Assembly: GCF_001723295.1 (NCBI RefSeq)
Contig: NZ_LPWD01000464.1
Span: forward strand, 1 to 32,725
Length of the DNA stretch: 32,725 bases
Reading direction: 5' to 3'
Origin: Methyloceanibacter marginalis
Lineage (GTDB): Bacteria > Pseudomonadota > Alphaproteobacteria > Rhizobiales > Methyloligellaceae
The notes beneath the pieces are model-generated. The model was not told where the DNA came from. It saw only the letters and a list, made by a program, of their open reading frames with translations, and did no database searches. This document shows positions 9,068-17,734 of the stretch, in pieces. The position numbers and the translations under genes are program-made. Within the stretch, counting starts at the first letter, position 1, and each line of letters opens with the position of its first letter.

Positions 9068-9691
9068 TCAGCCCGCTTGGCGGGACGGTTTCTTCCGATC
9101 GACAATTGCCAGGATGAGACCCTGAACATCTAGAAAGCGAGCCGTGCGCTCGCAATATTCGCGGTAGCTCGTGCCGTAGTGCTGCTTCAACCAATCCTCC
9201 TCGACCAGCGACATCAACACATAGGCACCGATCATTACGCAGGAGAGCACGATAGTGAGGATCGAGTTGGCGCCGATAGACAGGCCGATCAGGCCGACGA
9301 TCGAGGCGGTGTATTGCGGATTGCGGCTAAAGCGGTAGAGGCCATGACTGACGAGGCCGTCCGAGCCGCAATAGGTGTTGCCGAGGCCGAGATTGAAATA
9401 GCCGCACACGGTGATGAACAACCCGCCGAGGCCCAGTGGCACGCCGACAATGAAGCGGGTCCAATCGAGCAGCGGGGTGGCATTCCAGTCGAGAACGGCG
9501 ACAACGAAAGTCAGCACCATGCCGCCGCGAAACAGTCCCCAGAAAGTGAGGCTCTGCCAGCTGCCGGGCGCAGGCGTTGGCCAAATGCGGAAGGGCGGTG
9601 CGAGGAGGGTCCGCAGCAGCAGAGAATCGAGGGTGAGGCCAACGATGAGGCCTGCTGCAAAGACGACGCTTGTGTAATCGAATACGATCAT
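9068..9691 (-). CDS. Isoprenylcysteine methyltransferase-like membrane protein
   Basis: 207 residues with about five transmembrane segments. The C-terminal half carries the signature of the ICMT/phospholipid methyltransferase superfamily: GLVSHGLYRFSRNPQYTA (about 136-153), then a hydrophobic hairpin and the EEDWLKQHYGTSYREY segment. These motifs bind S-adenosylmethionine near the membrane in characterised relatives. Bacterial members mostly have unknown substrates. The frame is intact. It stands alone on the minus strand and converges with dusA. Confidence 0.82.
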   Translation of the reverse strand: MIVFDYTSVVFAAGLIVGLTLDSLLLRTLLAPPFRIWPTPAPGSWQSLTFWGLFRGGMVLTFVVAVLDWNATPLLDWTRFIVGVPLGLGGLFITVCGYFNLGLGNTYCGSDGLVSHGLYRFSRNPQYTASIVGLIGLSIGANSILTIVLSCVMIGAYVLMSLVEEDWLKQHYGTSYREYCERTARFLDVQGLILAIVDRKKPSRQAG

Positions 9692-9777
9692 GACAGGCGT
9701 GCAAGGAAGCAGATTCGGATTGCAAATTTGCGACAGAGATCTGACGGTTCTATTGCGCTCATCGCATCAAAACGTGC

Positions 9778-11340
9778 CTAGATCTTCTGATTGTACTCCC
9801 CGACCTCGGGTTGCTTGGAGAGTTCCTTGTCGATCTCGGCGAAGATCGCGCGCATGTTCTCTTCGGACGTGGGGCTCTCCACCACGACCACGAGTTCGGG
9901 CTTGTTGGACGAGGCGCGCACCAATCCCCACGTGCCGTCATCGAGAACGATGCGAATGCCGTTTACGGTGATCAGCTCGCGGATGTTTTGTCCGGCAAGC
10001 TTGCCGCCGTTCGCGGCGACATCCTCGAAATGCTTCACCACACGGTCGACCACGCCGTACTTCGCTTCGTCGGCGCAATGGGGCGACATGGTCGGCGACT
10101 GCCACGTGCGCGGCAGGGCGTCCTTCAGTTCGGCGAGGGTCTTGTCCGGGTTGCGGTCGAGCATGTCGAGCACCGCGGTTGCGGCAACAAGACCATCATC
10201 ATAGCCCCGGCCGATGGGCGGGTTGAAGAAGAAATGGCCAGATTTCTCGAAGCCCACGAGCGCGCCGGTCTCGTGGCTGTAGCGTTTGATGTAGGAGTGG
10301 CCGGTTTTCCAATAGTCCGTCTTGGCGCCGTTCGCCTGCAGCACGGGATCGGTCTTGAACAGGCCGGTGGACTTCACGTCCACGACGAAATGGGCGTTCT
10401 TGTTCAGGGCTGAGATATCGCGCGCCAGCATGACCCCGACCTTGTCGGCGTAAATTGCCTCGCCAGTATTGTCGACCACGCCGCAACGGTCGCCGTCGCC
10501 GTCAAACACAAGCGCGAGGTCGGCTTTGTGCTCCATGACCGCATCGCGCGTGGCATTGAGCATGGCCAGATCCTCGGGATTTGGATTGTGGGCTGGAAAG
10601 CTATGATCGAGCTCGCAATTGAGCGGGATGACCTCGCAGCCGAGCGCCGAGAGTACGTGCGGCGCGAAGGCGCCCGCCGTGCCGTTGCCGCAAGAGACCA
10701 CCACCTTCAAGCGCCGGGTCAGCTTCGGATGCTTGAGCAGGTCGGCCATATAGCGCTCCGGCATGTCCGGCACGTAGATGTAACGCGCGCCCTCGTGATA
10801 GGGCGCGAACTTTGCGTTCATCACGATCTCCTTCAATGCCGTCATGTCTTCGGGCGAGAAGGTCAAAGGCCGGTCGATGCCCATCTTGATTCCGGTCCAA
10901 CCGTTGTCGTTGTGACTTGCCGTGACCATGGCCACGCCTTCGACATCGAGATCGAACTGAGCAAAATAGGCCATGGGAGACAGCGCCAAGCCGATATCGT
11001 GGCACCTCGCGCCGCCGGCCAGAAGGCCCGTGACCAGCGCCGCCTTGATCGCCGCGGAATAGGAGCGGAAGTCATGTCCGACCACGATGCGAACGGGTAC
11101 GCCGCGCTCGCGCATCAGCGTGGTCAGTCCGAGCCCGACCGCTTCCATGCCGAGCAGGTTGACCTCTTGGGGATAGAGCCAGCGCGCGTCGTATTCGCGG
11201 AAGCCGGTCACCTTGACGAGGGGCAGCCGTTCGAATTCGGCGGTGTTGGGGACGAGATCTTGGCGCGGCTTCGGAAACATTCTCACTCCTAGCGGGAAGC
11301 TGGCGGTCGCGGGGGCCTTCAGGGATAACCCCTGGGCCAT
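9778..11340 (-). CDS. Phosphomannomutase/phosphoglucomutase
   Basis: Alpha-D-phosphohexomutase interconverting hexose 1- and 6-phosphates for surface polysaccharide and nucleotide-sugar synthesis. I choose ATG 11340 (520 residues) because GAGGAAA lies 9 bases upstream. A TTG at 11379 would add 13 residues. Family landmarks are in order: active-site phosphoserine loop TASHNDNGWTG (Ser142), metal-binding DGDGDR (280-285), sugar-binding FEKSGH (364-369), and the C-terminal phosphate loop RASSNKPELVV. This is a slightly long member because of about 40 residues before the first domain. AlgC-like dual specificity is common, and the sequence alone does not decide between mannose and glucose. Confidence 0.92.
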   Translation of the reverse strand: MAQGLSLKAPATASFPLGVRMFPKPRQDLVPNTAEFERLPLVKVTGFREYDARWLYPQEVNLLGMEAVGLGLTTLMRERGVPVRIVVGHDFRSYSAAIKAALVTGLLAGGARCHDIGLALSPMAYFAQFDLDVEGVAMVTASHNDNGWTGIKMGIDRPLTFSPEDMTALKEIVMNAKFAPYHEGARYIYVPDMPERYMADLLKHPKLTRRLKVVVSCGNGTAGAFAPHVLSALGCEVIPLNCELDHSFPAHNPNPEDLAMLNATRDAVMEHKADLALVFDGDGDRCGVVDNTGEAIYADKVGVMLARDISALNKNAHFVVDVKSTGLFKTDPVLQANGAKTDYWKTGHSYIKRYSHETGALVGFEKSGHFFFNPPIGRGYDDGLVAATAVLDMLDRNPDKTLAELKDALPRTWQSPTMSPHCADEAKYGVVDRVVKHFEDVAANGGKLAGQNIRELITVNGIRIVLDDGTWGLVRASSNKPELVVVVESPTSEENMRAIFAEIDKELSKQPEVGEYNQKI

Positions 11341-11394
11341 AGCAGAGTTTCCTCTAAGCCCACCACCTTTTGAGATCAATGGAGGGACTTGAGG

Positions 11395-11954
11395 CTATTG
11401 AACGAGAACGAGCTCGCCACCTTGGATTTGGAAGCTCTTGAGGCGGCCCAGGAAGCTCATGCCGAGAAGATTGGTGGCCAAGACGCCTTTTCCGGCAACC
11501 GCGGCCGGGACGCACGGACCGTGATGTCCTCCACCCGCACGCGATCCAATGTTACGGGCGCGACGCGGGTGACGCCGTTGGCGGTCTGGACCGGTACGGA
11601 GAAGTCGAGACTTTGCGGCGACAGCCCGAGGCGCTGGGCATCCTCATAGGTGAGCACGACGTAGGTCGCGCCCGTGTCGGCCATGAAGCTTGCCAGGCGC
11701 TCGTTGACGGCGGCCTTGAAGACGAAGTGACCGTTCGCGTCGGAGCGTAGCTTCACCGTGCGGTCGAAGCCGGACCTTTCCTCTTCGGTCTCGGCGGGCC
11801 GATCCCGCATGCTCTCGGCCAGCGTTGGAAGCGCGTTGTCGGGCCGGACAAGCGCACGAAGATCGTGGAAGAAATAAACGAAGGCCGCGACGCCGAGCGC
11901 AAGTGCGCCCCACTGCATGGCTTCCAGCAGCAGATGTTTGGTGGTCGAACGCAA
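11395..11954 (-). pseudogene. Second TIGR02281-type retropepsin-like aspartic protease, one frameshift
   Basis: About 186 residues if repaired. TTG start at 11954, with GGAGTGAGG upstream. One N-terminal transmembrane helix (about 13-30), then the clan AA domain with the active-site motif ADTGATYVVLT and the hydrophobic partner ending GMSFLGRLKSF. The frame breaks at 11507-11509: reading GCGTCCCGG as GCGTCCCCGG gives VRASPAAVAGKGVLATNLLGMSFLGRL to the TAG at 11395. It lies 38 bp after its paralogue and aligns with it along the whole protease domain. It is a tandem duplicate with a shorter membrane anchor. Substrates of this alphaproteobacterial family are unknown. Confidence 0.82.
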
Positions 11955-11992
11955 AGGGTGCGCCTCACTCCAAGACCGGCGTTCTCGGGCCT

Positions 11993-12694
11993 TCAGCCGC
12001 GAAGGGTCAGGAAATCGCCCGAAAACTCATAGGAGCGGAGGCGGCTTAAAAAACTCATACCGAGCAGGCTCTGAGTGAGTGCGCCCGGGCGTGCCACCAG
12101 GGCCTCGACCTTGGTGCGGTCGAGGGGCCCGATGGAGACCTCGTCTATGCGCACGCGGGCCGCCACGGTGCGTCCGTTGGCGGTCAGGACGGGGACCCGA
12201 TAGGTGAGTTTTTCGGGGTCTATACCGGCTTTCTTCGCGTCTTCCGGCGTCAAAACGATGGACGAGGCCCCGGTGTCCACGATCATGGAAACTTCTTTGC
12301 CGTTCACGTCCACCTTGGCGGTGAAATGACCGTCGAGCCGCCGCCTGATCTTGACCTCGGTCAGACCGCCGGCGCTGGTCTCCACGGTCATGGCCGTGCC
12401 GGGGAGCAGCTCGCCGACGACGCGCGCGGCGATGGGGGTGATCTCGTCTTTGTAGGCATACAGAGTGACCAGGCCGAGCCCGAGCGCGAGCCAGGTCACC
12501 GCATCGCGAGCCATGGCGCCCGCACCACCGCCGTAGCGGGTCACGAGCCCGCCGGCGATGTACACGAGCAGGGCCATGAAGAAGGCCGCATAGGCAAAGG
12601 TCGCAGTGTCGAGGCCGGCGATCATGCCCGACTCGTTGCTCACCAGCATCATGGCGCCAAGCGCGAGAATGAACAGGGCGACCCAGGTGGTCAT
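11993..12694 (-). CDS. TIGR02281-type membrane retropepsin-like aspartic protease
   Basis: 233 residues from ATG 12694, which overlaps the TGA of the DUF1289 gene (ATGA). Three transmembrane helices (about 4-21, 33-52, 66-82) are followed by a periplasmic-facing protease domain: GHFTAKVDVNGKEVSMIVDTGASSIVLTPED has the Asp-Thr-Gly motif at 140-142, and the C-terminal GMSFLSRLRSYEF closes the retropepsin fold. One DTG per chain means it should act as a dimer. The family is widespread in Rhizobiales but its target is not known. Coupling to DUF1289 upstream and a second protease copy downstream make a three-gene unit. Confidence 0.88.
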   Translation of the reverse strand: MTTWVALFILALGAMMLVSNESGMIAGLDTATFAYAAFFMALLVYIAGGLVTRYGGGAGAMARDAVTWLALGLGLVTLYAYKDEITPIAARVVGELLPGTAMTVETSAGGLTEVKIRRRLDGHFTAKVDVNGKEVSMIVDTGASSIVLTPEDAKKAGIDPEKLTYRVPVLTANGRTVAARVRIDEVSIGPLDRTKVEALVARPGALTQSLLGMSFLSRLRSYEFSGDFLTLRG

Positions 12695-12885
12695 GGGCCC
12701 GACCCTTCCGCCTCGGCCATGGCTTCCATGCGCTCCAGCCGTTCCGGCAGGGCCTTCATGATGGTGCGCCGCTGCTCCGGCGTCATGTCGACCCAACGGG
12801 CGATTTCAGTGCCGCTGCGGCCGCAACCCACGCAAAGCCCCGACCTGTCGTCGAGCAGACAAATGTTGACGCAAGGCGTTTCCAA
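12691..12885 (-). CDS. DUF1289 domain protein
   Basis: 64 residues, TTG start at 12885 just before the conserved opening ETPCVNICLLDDRSGLCVGCGRS. Four cysteines in CxxxC and CxxC spacing suggest a bound metal or Fe-S cluster. The following helical part (EIARWVDMTPEQRRTIMKALPERL) is typical of DUF1289. Function is unknown. The stop overlaps the start of the aspartic protease gene, so the two are translationally coupled. Confidence 0.87.
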   Translation of the reverse strand: METPCVNICLLDDRSGLCVGCGRSGTEIARWVDMTPEQRRTIMKALPERLERMEAMAEAEGSGP

Positions 12886-12977
12886 GAAGTCCCCTACCGG
12901 TCGGGATGCCCAAACAACCTATGTAGGGGGTGTGGCGGGGCAGGGCAATCGGGCCGCCTGTCGCGCGGTTCAAGCGG

Positions 12978-14540
12978 CTAGCTGGCCCGCTTGTTCCGCT
13001 CGGCGCGCCAGGGCGTTTGTGGGGCTTCCGGCCGCTCCTCGCCGGGCTCGGCAAGCCGTGGCAGCGCCTCCATGATGCGCATGCGGGGGAGGGTAACGAT
13101 GACCTCCGTGCCGTAGCGCAGCTTGCTCTTCAGTTCGAAACTGCCGTCGTGCAACTCGATCAGGCCTTTGGTGATGGGAAGGCCGAGCCCCGTCCCGCCT
13201 TCGGCGGTTTGGTGGGCGAGCGAGCCCTGGCCGAAGCTCCGCAGCACGCGGGGGATCTCAGCCTCGGGGATGCCGGGCCCCGTATCCTTGACGCTCAGGA
13301 ACTGGCCGCTAAGGGGGGTGCGCCCGATCTTGAGGGTGACGGTTCCGCCCGTGGGCGTGAACTTGATGGCATTGGACAGGAGGTTGAGACAGATCTGCCG
13401 GAGGGCTCGCTCGTCGGCCCAGACCTGGGTCAGGTTCTCTTCGAAGGTTTCGACGATCTTCAGTCCTTTGTTCTCGGCGCGGACGCGCATCAGCCGGTGG
13501 CAATCCTCGACAATATCGGCCAGCGCCACGGGCGCTTCGTTCAGCTCATAGCGTCCCGCCTCGATGCGGCTGATATCGAGGACCTCGTTGATCAGTGTCA
13601 GCAGGTGCTGCCCGCTCTCGTGAATGTCGTTGGCATATTCCTTGTAGGTCGGGTTGGAATGCGGACCCAGGATCTCGCCGCGCATGATCTCGGAGAAGCC
13701 GAGGATGGCGTTCAGCGGCGTGCGCAACTCGTGGCTCATGGTGGCGAGGAACCGCGACTTAGCGAGGTTCGCTTCCTCTGCGCGCAGGCGCGCCTCGTCC
13801 GAAATCGATTTCGACTGCTCAAGCTCACCGATCAGCGCGTCCTTCTCGGCGCGGTACTCGAGCATGGCCATGACCGTCGTATTAAATCCGGTCATCAGCC
13901 AGATGAAGTAGATGTGCACGCCGACGGCCATGGCCGCCATCGCCCAGAAGAAGGGGTTGTCGAGCAGCGCGAAGCGCAACACGATGGCGATCGTCATCGG
14001 CAGCGTGCCGGCATAGACGATGGGCATGACCGTAGATGCGAACAGCATGCGCATCGAGATCACGACGATAAGCGAGGCGAAGATGAAGGTGTGCGCGGCC
14101 TCGCCCTGGGTTTCCGGACTGATGAAGGCTACGGTTGCCCACGTCACCCCGTAGAGAAACTCCGCGGCTGCGATTTTAGCGCGCCAGGCCGGCGTATCGG
14201 CCTCTTCGCGCGGCGTCTTGGCGAACTGCCGGCAAATCGCGATGAGAATGCCCTTGGCCACGAAGACGGCGCCAAGCCACAGGAGCAACTCGCGCGGGGG
14301 CGCCCAGAACATGGCGCCCATGGCGACGACGAGCGCGAGCAGCGGCGTGGTGACGGCGGCCGACAGCTCGTTCTTCACGAACATCATCAGGAGCTCGTAT
14401 TCGAACTCCGGCTTGCGGCCTGATTTGTAGGTGAGCTTTTCGCGGGCTTCCTGGACGCTGCGATAGGCGCGGCGTTTTTGATCGTTCGCCGAGCCCGAAT
14501 GGACCCGCGAGGCCTCGGCTGACGCGCCTCCTGACATCAC
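12978..14540 (-). CDS. Membrane sensor histidine kinase
   Basis: 520 residues (GTG 14540, or ATG 14537). About six transmembrane helices lie between 60 and 216. A coiled coil (about 228-262) leads to HisKA with phosphoacceptor His270 in FLATMSHELRTPLNAILGFSE. The HATPase domain has an N box (NLLSNAIKFTP, 386-396), G1 (DTGPGIP, 419-425) and G2 (GGTGLGLPITKGL, 448-460). The core resembles the PleC/PdhS-type kinases of alphaproteobacteria, but no PAS domain is seen. No response regulator is adjacent, so its partner is elsewhere. The signal is unknown. The frame is intact, although long antisense frames occur opposite it. Confidence 0.92.
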   Translation of the reverse strand: MMSGGASAEASRVHSGSANDQKRRAYRSVQEAREKLTYKSGRKPEFEYELLMMFVKNELSAAVTTPLLALVVAMGAMFWAPPRELLLWLGAVFVAKGILIAICRQFAKTPREEADTPAWRAKIAAAEFLYGVTWATVAFISPETQGEAAHTFIFASLIVVISMRMLFASTVMPIVYAGTLPMTIAIVLRFALLDNPFFWAMAAMAVGVHIYFIWLMTGFNTTVMAMLEYRAEKDALIGELEQSKSISDEARLRAEEANLAKSRFLATMSHELRTPLNAILGFSEIMRGEILGPHSNPTYKEYANDIHESGQHLLTLINEVLDISRIEAGRYELNEAPVALADIVEDCHRLMRVRAENKGLKIVETFEENLTQVWADERALRQICLNLLSNAIKFTPTGGTVTLKIGRTPLSGQFLSVKDTGPGIPEAEIPRVLRSFGQGSLAHQTAEGGTGLGLPITKGLIELHDGSFELKSKLRYGTEVIVTLPRMRIMEALPRLAEPGEERPEAPQTPWRAERNKRAS

Positions 14541-14778
14541 TTCTTAGACCCGCGACTTTACCATCAACAAAAACCGGAGAAGGATCAATGGCATAGCGCG
14601 CACGCGCGGCCGCGCCCAGACCCCCGACTTAGGCTTAACAAGAACTATCAGCCGAAAATCCTAACGGGTCGTTTACTCTCGACCCGGCCTGGCACGGCCC
14701 TTGAAGCCGGAATCGGCGGGCGCCACATGCTCATACAGGCTCGCGAAGGGGGAGCCGGGTCGGTAGGATGGGACCTCC

Positions 14779-15522
14779 ATGCAGCTCACCGTGATCGGCT
14801 GCGGCGACGCCTTCGGCGCCGGCAGCCGCCTCCAGACATCTTTTTGCGTCCGCTCGGGCCCCTCCACGTTCCTCATCGACTGTGGGGCGACGTCGCTGAT
14901 CGGCATGCGCCGGCTGGGCATCAACCCGAACGATATCGATACGGTGTTCGTCACGCATCTGCATGGGGACCATTTCGGCGGTCTGCCGTGGCTCTTAATC
15001 GACGCCAAGTATGTCAGCAACCGGTCGCGGCCTTTGGTGGTTACGGGTCCCAAGGGCATCGAGGATCGCTTCTCAACGTTGGCGGAAGCGCTCTATCCCA
15101 ATTCGACGCGCGCCGAGCGCGGCTTCGAGCTCATCTTCGTGGAGTACGAGGAGCGGAAGCCGATCGAGGTAGCCGGCGTCACGGTAACTCCGTTCGAGGT
15201 GCATCACCCTTCCGGTGCACCGCCTTACGCGCTCAGGTTCGCCGTGGACGGCAAGGTCCTGTCCTTCACGGGCGACACGGGCTGGGTCGATGTGCTGAGC
15301 GAGGTGGCGCGCGACGCCGATCTCTTCATCAGCGAATGCTTTCAGTACGATGTGACGCTTCCCATCCATCTCGACTACAAGACGATCGACGCCAATTACG
15401 AGAGGCTCGGCGCAGACCGTGTGCTGCTCACCCATATGGGGCAAGAGATGCTCGCCGAGAGCGTGAAGGTCGATCGCGAACGCTATATGATTGCCGAAGA
15501 CGGCATGACCATCGAGATATGA
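14779..15522 (+). CDS. Metallo-beta-lactamase-fold hydrolase (RNase Z-like)
   Basis: 247 residues, ATG 14779. It opens with a beta strand and GCGDAFGAGSRLQT as in the RNase Z/ElaC branch of MBL proteins. The zinc motif is THLHGDHFGG (His60, His62, Asp64, His65), followed by a later EVHHP, the FTGDTGW aspartate and LTHMG. It lacks the exosite insertion of true RNase Z, so it may act on a small molecule or nucleotide. A start 24 bp upstream of the next gene indicates a two-gene operon with the uracil-DNA-glycosylase-like gene. Confidence 0.87.
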   Translation: MQLTVIGCGDAFGAGSRLQTSFCVRSGPSTFLIDCGATSLIGMRRLGINPNDIDTVFVTHLHGDHFGGLPWLLIDAKYVSNRSRPLVVTGPKGIEDRFSTLAEALYPNSTRAERGFELIFVEYEERKPIEVAGVTVTPFEVHHPSGAPPYALRFAVDGKVLSFTGDTGWVDVLSEVARDADLFISECFQYDVTLPIHLDYKTIDANYERLGADRVLLTHMGQEMLAESVKVDRERYMIAEDGMTIEI

Positions 15523-15546
15523 CTGCCGTCGTCCTTGGTCGCTGGC

Positions 15547-16158
15547 ATGGCTGAGCTCACTGACATTCTCGCTTCGATCCGCTCCTGCCGCGTTTGCGTG
15601 GAGACGCCGCGCGGGAGGCCGCTGCCTCACACGCCGCGTCCCGTTGTGCGGGCGAGCGCTACGGCGCGGCTGGCGATTTGTGGTCAGGCGCCGGGCACGC
15701 GCGTCCATGCTTCCGGCAAACCGTTCACCGACCCGTCCGGCGAGCGCTTGCGCGCTTGGCTCGATATGAAGCCGGAGGAGTTTTACGACGAGGGCCGCGT
15801 GGCCATTGTGCCGATGGGTTTCTGCTTTCCGGGCCAAGACGCCAAAGGGGGCGATCTCCCGCCGAGGCGCGAATGCGCCGCACTATGGCATCGTGAGCTC
15901 TTCGCCGCTCTGCCTCGGATCGAGCTCGTCCTCGCCGTCGGCGCTTATGCGCATGCCTTTCATCTTGGCGGCGCGCGCGGCACGACCCTGCAAGAGACGA
16001 TGCTCCGCTGGCGCGAGCATCTCAAAGCAAAGCGGCGTCCGCGTATCCTTCCGCTCCCGCATCCGTCCTGGCGCAACAATGCGTGGCTGAAGAGAAACCC
16101 TTGGTTCGATGCCGAACTGCTGCCGGTGCTGCGGCGGGAGGTTCGCCGGGTGCTCTGA
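15547..16158 (+). CDS. Fe-S cluster uracil-DNA glycosylase-superfamily protein
   Basis: 203 residues from ATG 15547 (TTG 15535 would add four). Cys14, Cys17, Cys93 and Cys110 match the spacing of the four [4Fe-4S] ligands in family 4 glycosylases (CxxC, then two Cys about 16 apart). The first active-site loop reads GQAPGTRVHASGKPF (46-60), where family 4 has GE-PG, and the second is HPSWRNN near the C-terminus. The fold and cluster therefore look retained, but the first loop differs. It may remove uracil or another damaged base, or belong to an uncharacterised subgroup. It is probably co-transcribed with the MBL gene. Confidence 0.82.
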   Translation: MAELTDILASIRSCRVCVETPRGRPLPHTPRPVVRASATARLAICGQAPGTRVHASGKPFTDPSGERLRAWLDMKPEEFYDEGRVAIVPMGFCFPGQDAKGGDLPPRRECAALWHRELFAALPRIELVLAVGAYAHAFHLGGARGTTLQETMLRWREHLKAKRRPRILPLPHPSWRNNAWLKRNPWFDAELLPVLRREVRRVL

Positions 16159-16205
16159 GCCGCCTTGCGGAATATGGAAAAATAATCTACCTATTCTGGA
16201 ATTGG

Positions 16206-16232
16206 CCGAGAATAGTGGAACGATGTTCTCGG
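16206..16232. promoter_or_regulatory. Inverted repeat upstream of Lrp/AsnC gene
   Basis: CCGAGAA (16206-16212) and TTCTCGG (16226-16232) form a perfect 7-bp inverted repeat with a 13-base centre. It sits in a locally AT-rich leader 41-67 bases before the regulator start. Lrp/AsnC proteins commonly bind such dyads in their own promoter. The site is visible, but its use as the autoregulatory operator is inference. Confidence 0.45.
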
Positions 16233-16272
16233 TATAAGGCGTTTTTCTCAATAGTTTTGTCAGGTCATTCAG

Positions 16273-16752
16273 ATGCTTGACCGCATGGACCGCAAGATCC
16301 TGGACATCTTGCAGAAGGACTGCACGCTGCCGGTCGCCGAGATCGGCAAGCAGATCGGGCTTTCCACCACGCCGTGCTGGCGGCGCATTCAGAAGCTCGA
16401 GGAGCAAGGTGTGATCGAGCGGCGCGTCGCCCTCCTGGATCCCAAGAAGGTCAATGTGGGGGTGACGGTGTTCGTCTCCATCACCACGAGCAACCACACC
16501 AAGGAATGGCTCGAGCGGTTCCACGCGGCTCTCGAAGACTTTCCGGAAGTGGTGGAGTTCTACCGCATGAGCGGGCAGATCGATTATCTGCTGCGTGTTG
16601 TGGTGCCGGATATCGAACGCTATGACACCTTCTACAAGCGCCTGATCTCCAAGATCGAGCTCTATGACGTGAGCTCTGCTTTCGCCATGGAGCAGATCAA
16701 GTTCACCACGGCGCTGCCGCTCGACTACGCCGCCGAAGAGCGACGCCCCTAG
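16273..16752 (+). CDS. Lrp/AsnC-family transcriptional regulator
   Basis: 159 residues, ATG 16273. The N-terminal helix-turn-helix runs from MDRKILDILQKD through VAEIGKQIGLSTTPCWRRIQKLEEQGVI (about 5-50). The C-terminal RAM/ligand-binding domain (about 67-150) includes EFYRMSGQIDYLLRVVVPD. The length is typical. The ligand is probably an amino acid, but which one is not visible. Its TAG stop overlaps the stop of the convergent dehydrogenase on the other strand (16749-16752, CTAG), so the two genes end in the same four bases. Confidence 0.93.
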   Translation: MLDRMDRKILDILQKDCTLPVAEIGKQIGLSTTPCWRRIQKLEEQGVIERRVALLDPKKVNVGVTVFVSITTSNHTKEWLERFHAALEDFPEVVEFYRMSGQIDYLLRVVVPDIERYDTFYKRLISKIELYDVSSAFAMEQIKFTTALPLDYAAEERRP

Positions 16753-17629
16753 ACGTCCGGTTTTTTGTGCTCGAGCCGCGCGATCAGGCTCGACGTGTCC
16801 CAACGGCCGCCGCCCATTTCTTGAATGTCCGCGTAGAACTGATCGACCAGGGCGGTCACCGGCAGGCTGGCTCCGTTGCGACGCGCCTCGTCCAAGCAAA
16901 TGCCGAAATCCTTGCGCACCCAATCCACGGCGAAGCCGAAGTCGAACTTGCCCTCGATCATGGTCTGCCAGCGATGATCCATCTGCCAGGATTGGGCGGC
17001 GCCTTTCGAGATGGTGGCGATCACCTTGTCGATATCGAGCCCGGCGCGCATGCCGAAATGCAGCGCTTCGGCGAGCCCCTGGATCAGGCCTGCGATGCAA
17101 ATCTGATTGACCATCTTGGTGAGCTGGCCGGAGCCCGGCGGCCCGATGAGATTGACCGCGCGGGCGTAGGTTTCGATCACGGGCTTTGCCTTGGCGAAGT
17201 CCGCCTCCTCGCCGCCGGCCATGACGGTGAGCGTGCCGCCTTCGGCCCCTGCCTGACCGCCTGAGAGCGTGCGCGAGACGCCCGCGCCGCGCGCCTTGGC
17301 GGCGTCATGCAGCTCCCGGGCGATAGTGGCCGAGGCGGTGGTGTGGTCGACGAATACGGCGCCGGGCTTGAGCGTCTCGAGGATGCCTTCGGGCCCGAGC
17401 GTCACCTCGCGAAGATCGTGATCGTTGCCCACACAGGCGAACACGAAGTCGGCACCATCGGCGGCCTGGGCCGGCGTATGCGCCAGCATGCCGCCGTGAT
17501 CGGCGACCCATCGGTCGGCCTTCTTGCGCGTGCGGTTGAACACGGTGACGTCGAAATGGCCGCGGGCCTGAGATGGCCGGCGAGGGGATAGCCCATGACG
17601 CCGAGCCCGATCCAAGCGACTTTACTCAT
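16749..17629 (-). pseudogene. 3-hydroxyisobutyrate dehydrogenase-family oxidoreductase, one frameshift
   Basis: About 293 residues if repaired, ATG 17629. NAD(P)-binding start: SKVAWIGLGVMGYPLAGHL. Substrate loop: SGGQAGAEGGTLTVMAGG. Catalytic region: GSGQLTKMVNQI with the conserved Lys. The C-terminal helical domain is complete. The break is at 17570-17571: reading CATCTCAGG as CATCTCCAGG gives GHLQARGHFDVTVFNRT. Members reduce or oxidise beta-hydroxyacids such as 3-hydroxyisobutyrate, tartronate semialdehyde or succinic semialdehyde. The exact substrate is open. The window also holds a succinate-semialdehyde dehydrogenase gene, but 11 kb away. Confidence 0.87.
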
Positions 17630-17680
17630 CGGCGGTGCTCCGTCCTTGTCCCAGCATTTCGTTCACCGGTGACAATAACA

Positions 17681-17707
17681 AAATGGCCGGGACGAGCCCG
17701 GCCATTT
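17681..17707 (-). terminator. Rho-independent terminator of the 2OG-Fe(II) oxygenase gene
   Basis: Perfect 11-bp stem (17681-17691 with 17697-17707, core GGCCGGG/CCCGGCC) around a 5-base loop. Read on the minus strand, the stem is followed by a T-rich tract (TTTTGTTATTG). It lies 28 bp past the oxygenase stop codon. Confidence 0.8.
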
Positions 17708-17734
17708 CAGTTCCAGTGTCCAGCAATGATGCGG

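Noticed and set aside
12930-14423. 497-codon open frame on the plus strand opposite the histidine kinase
   Set aside because: Composition is Arg/Gly/Asp/His-rich shadow sequence with no family motif, while the opposite strand has complete HisKA and HATPase motifs.
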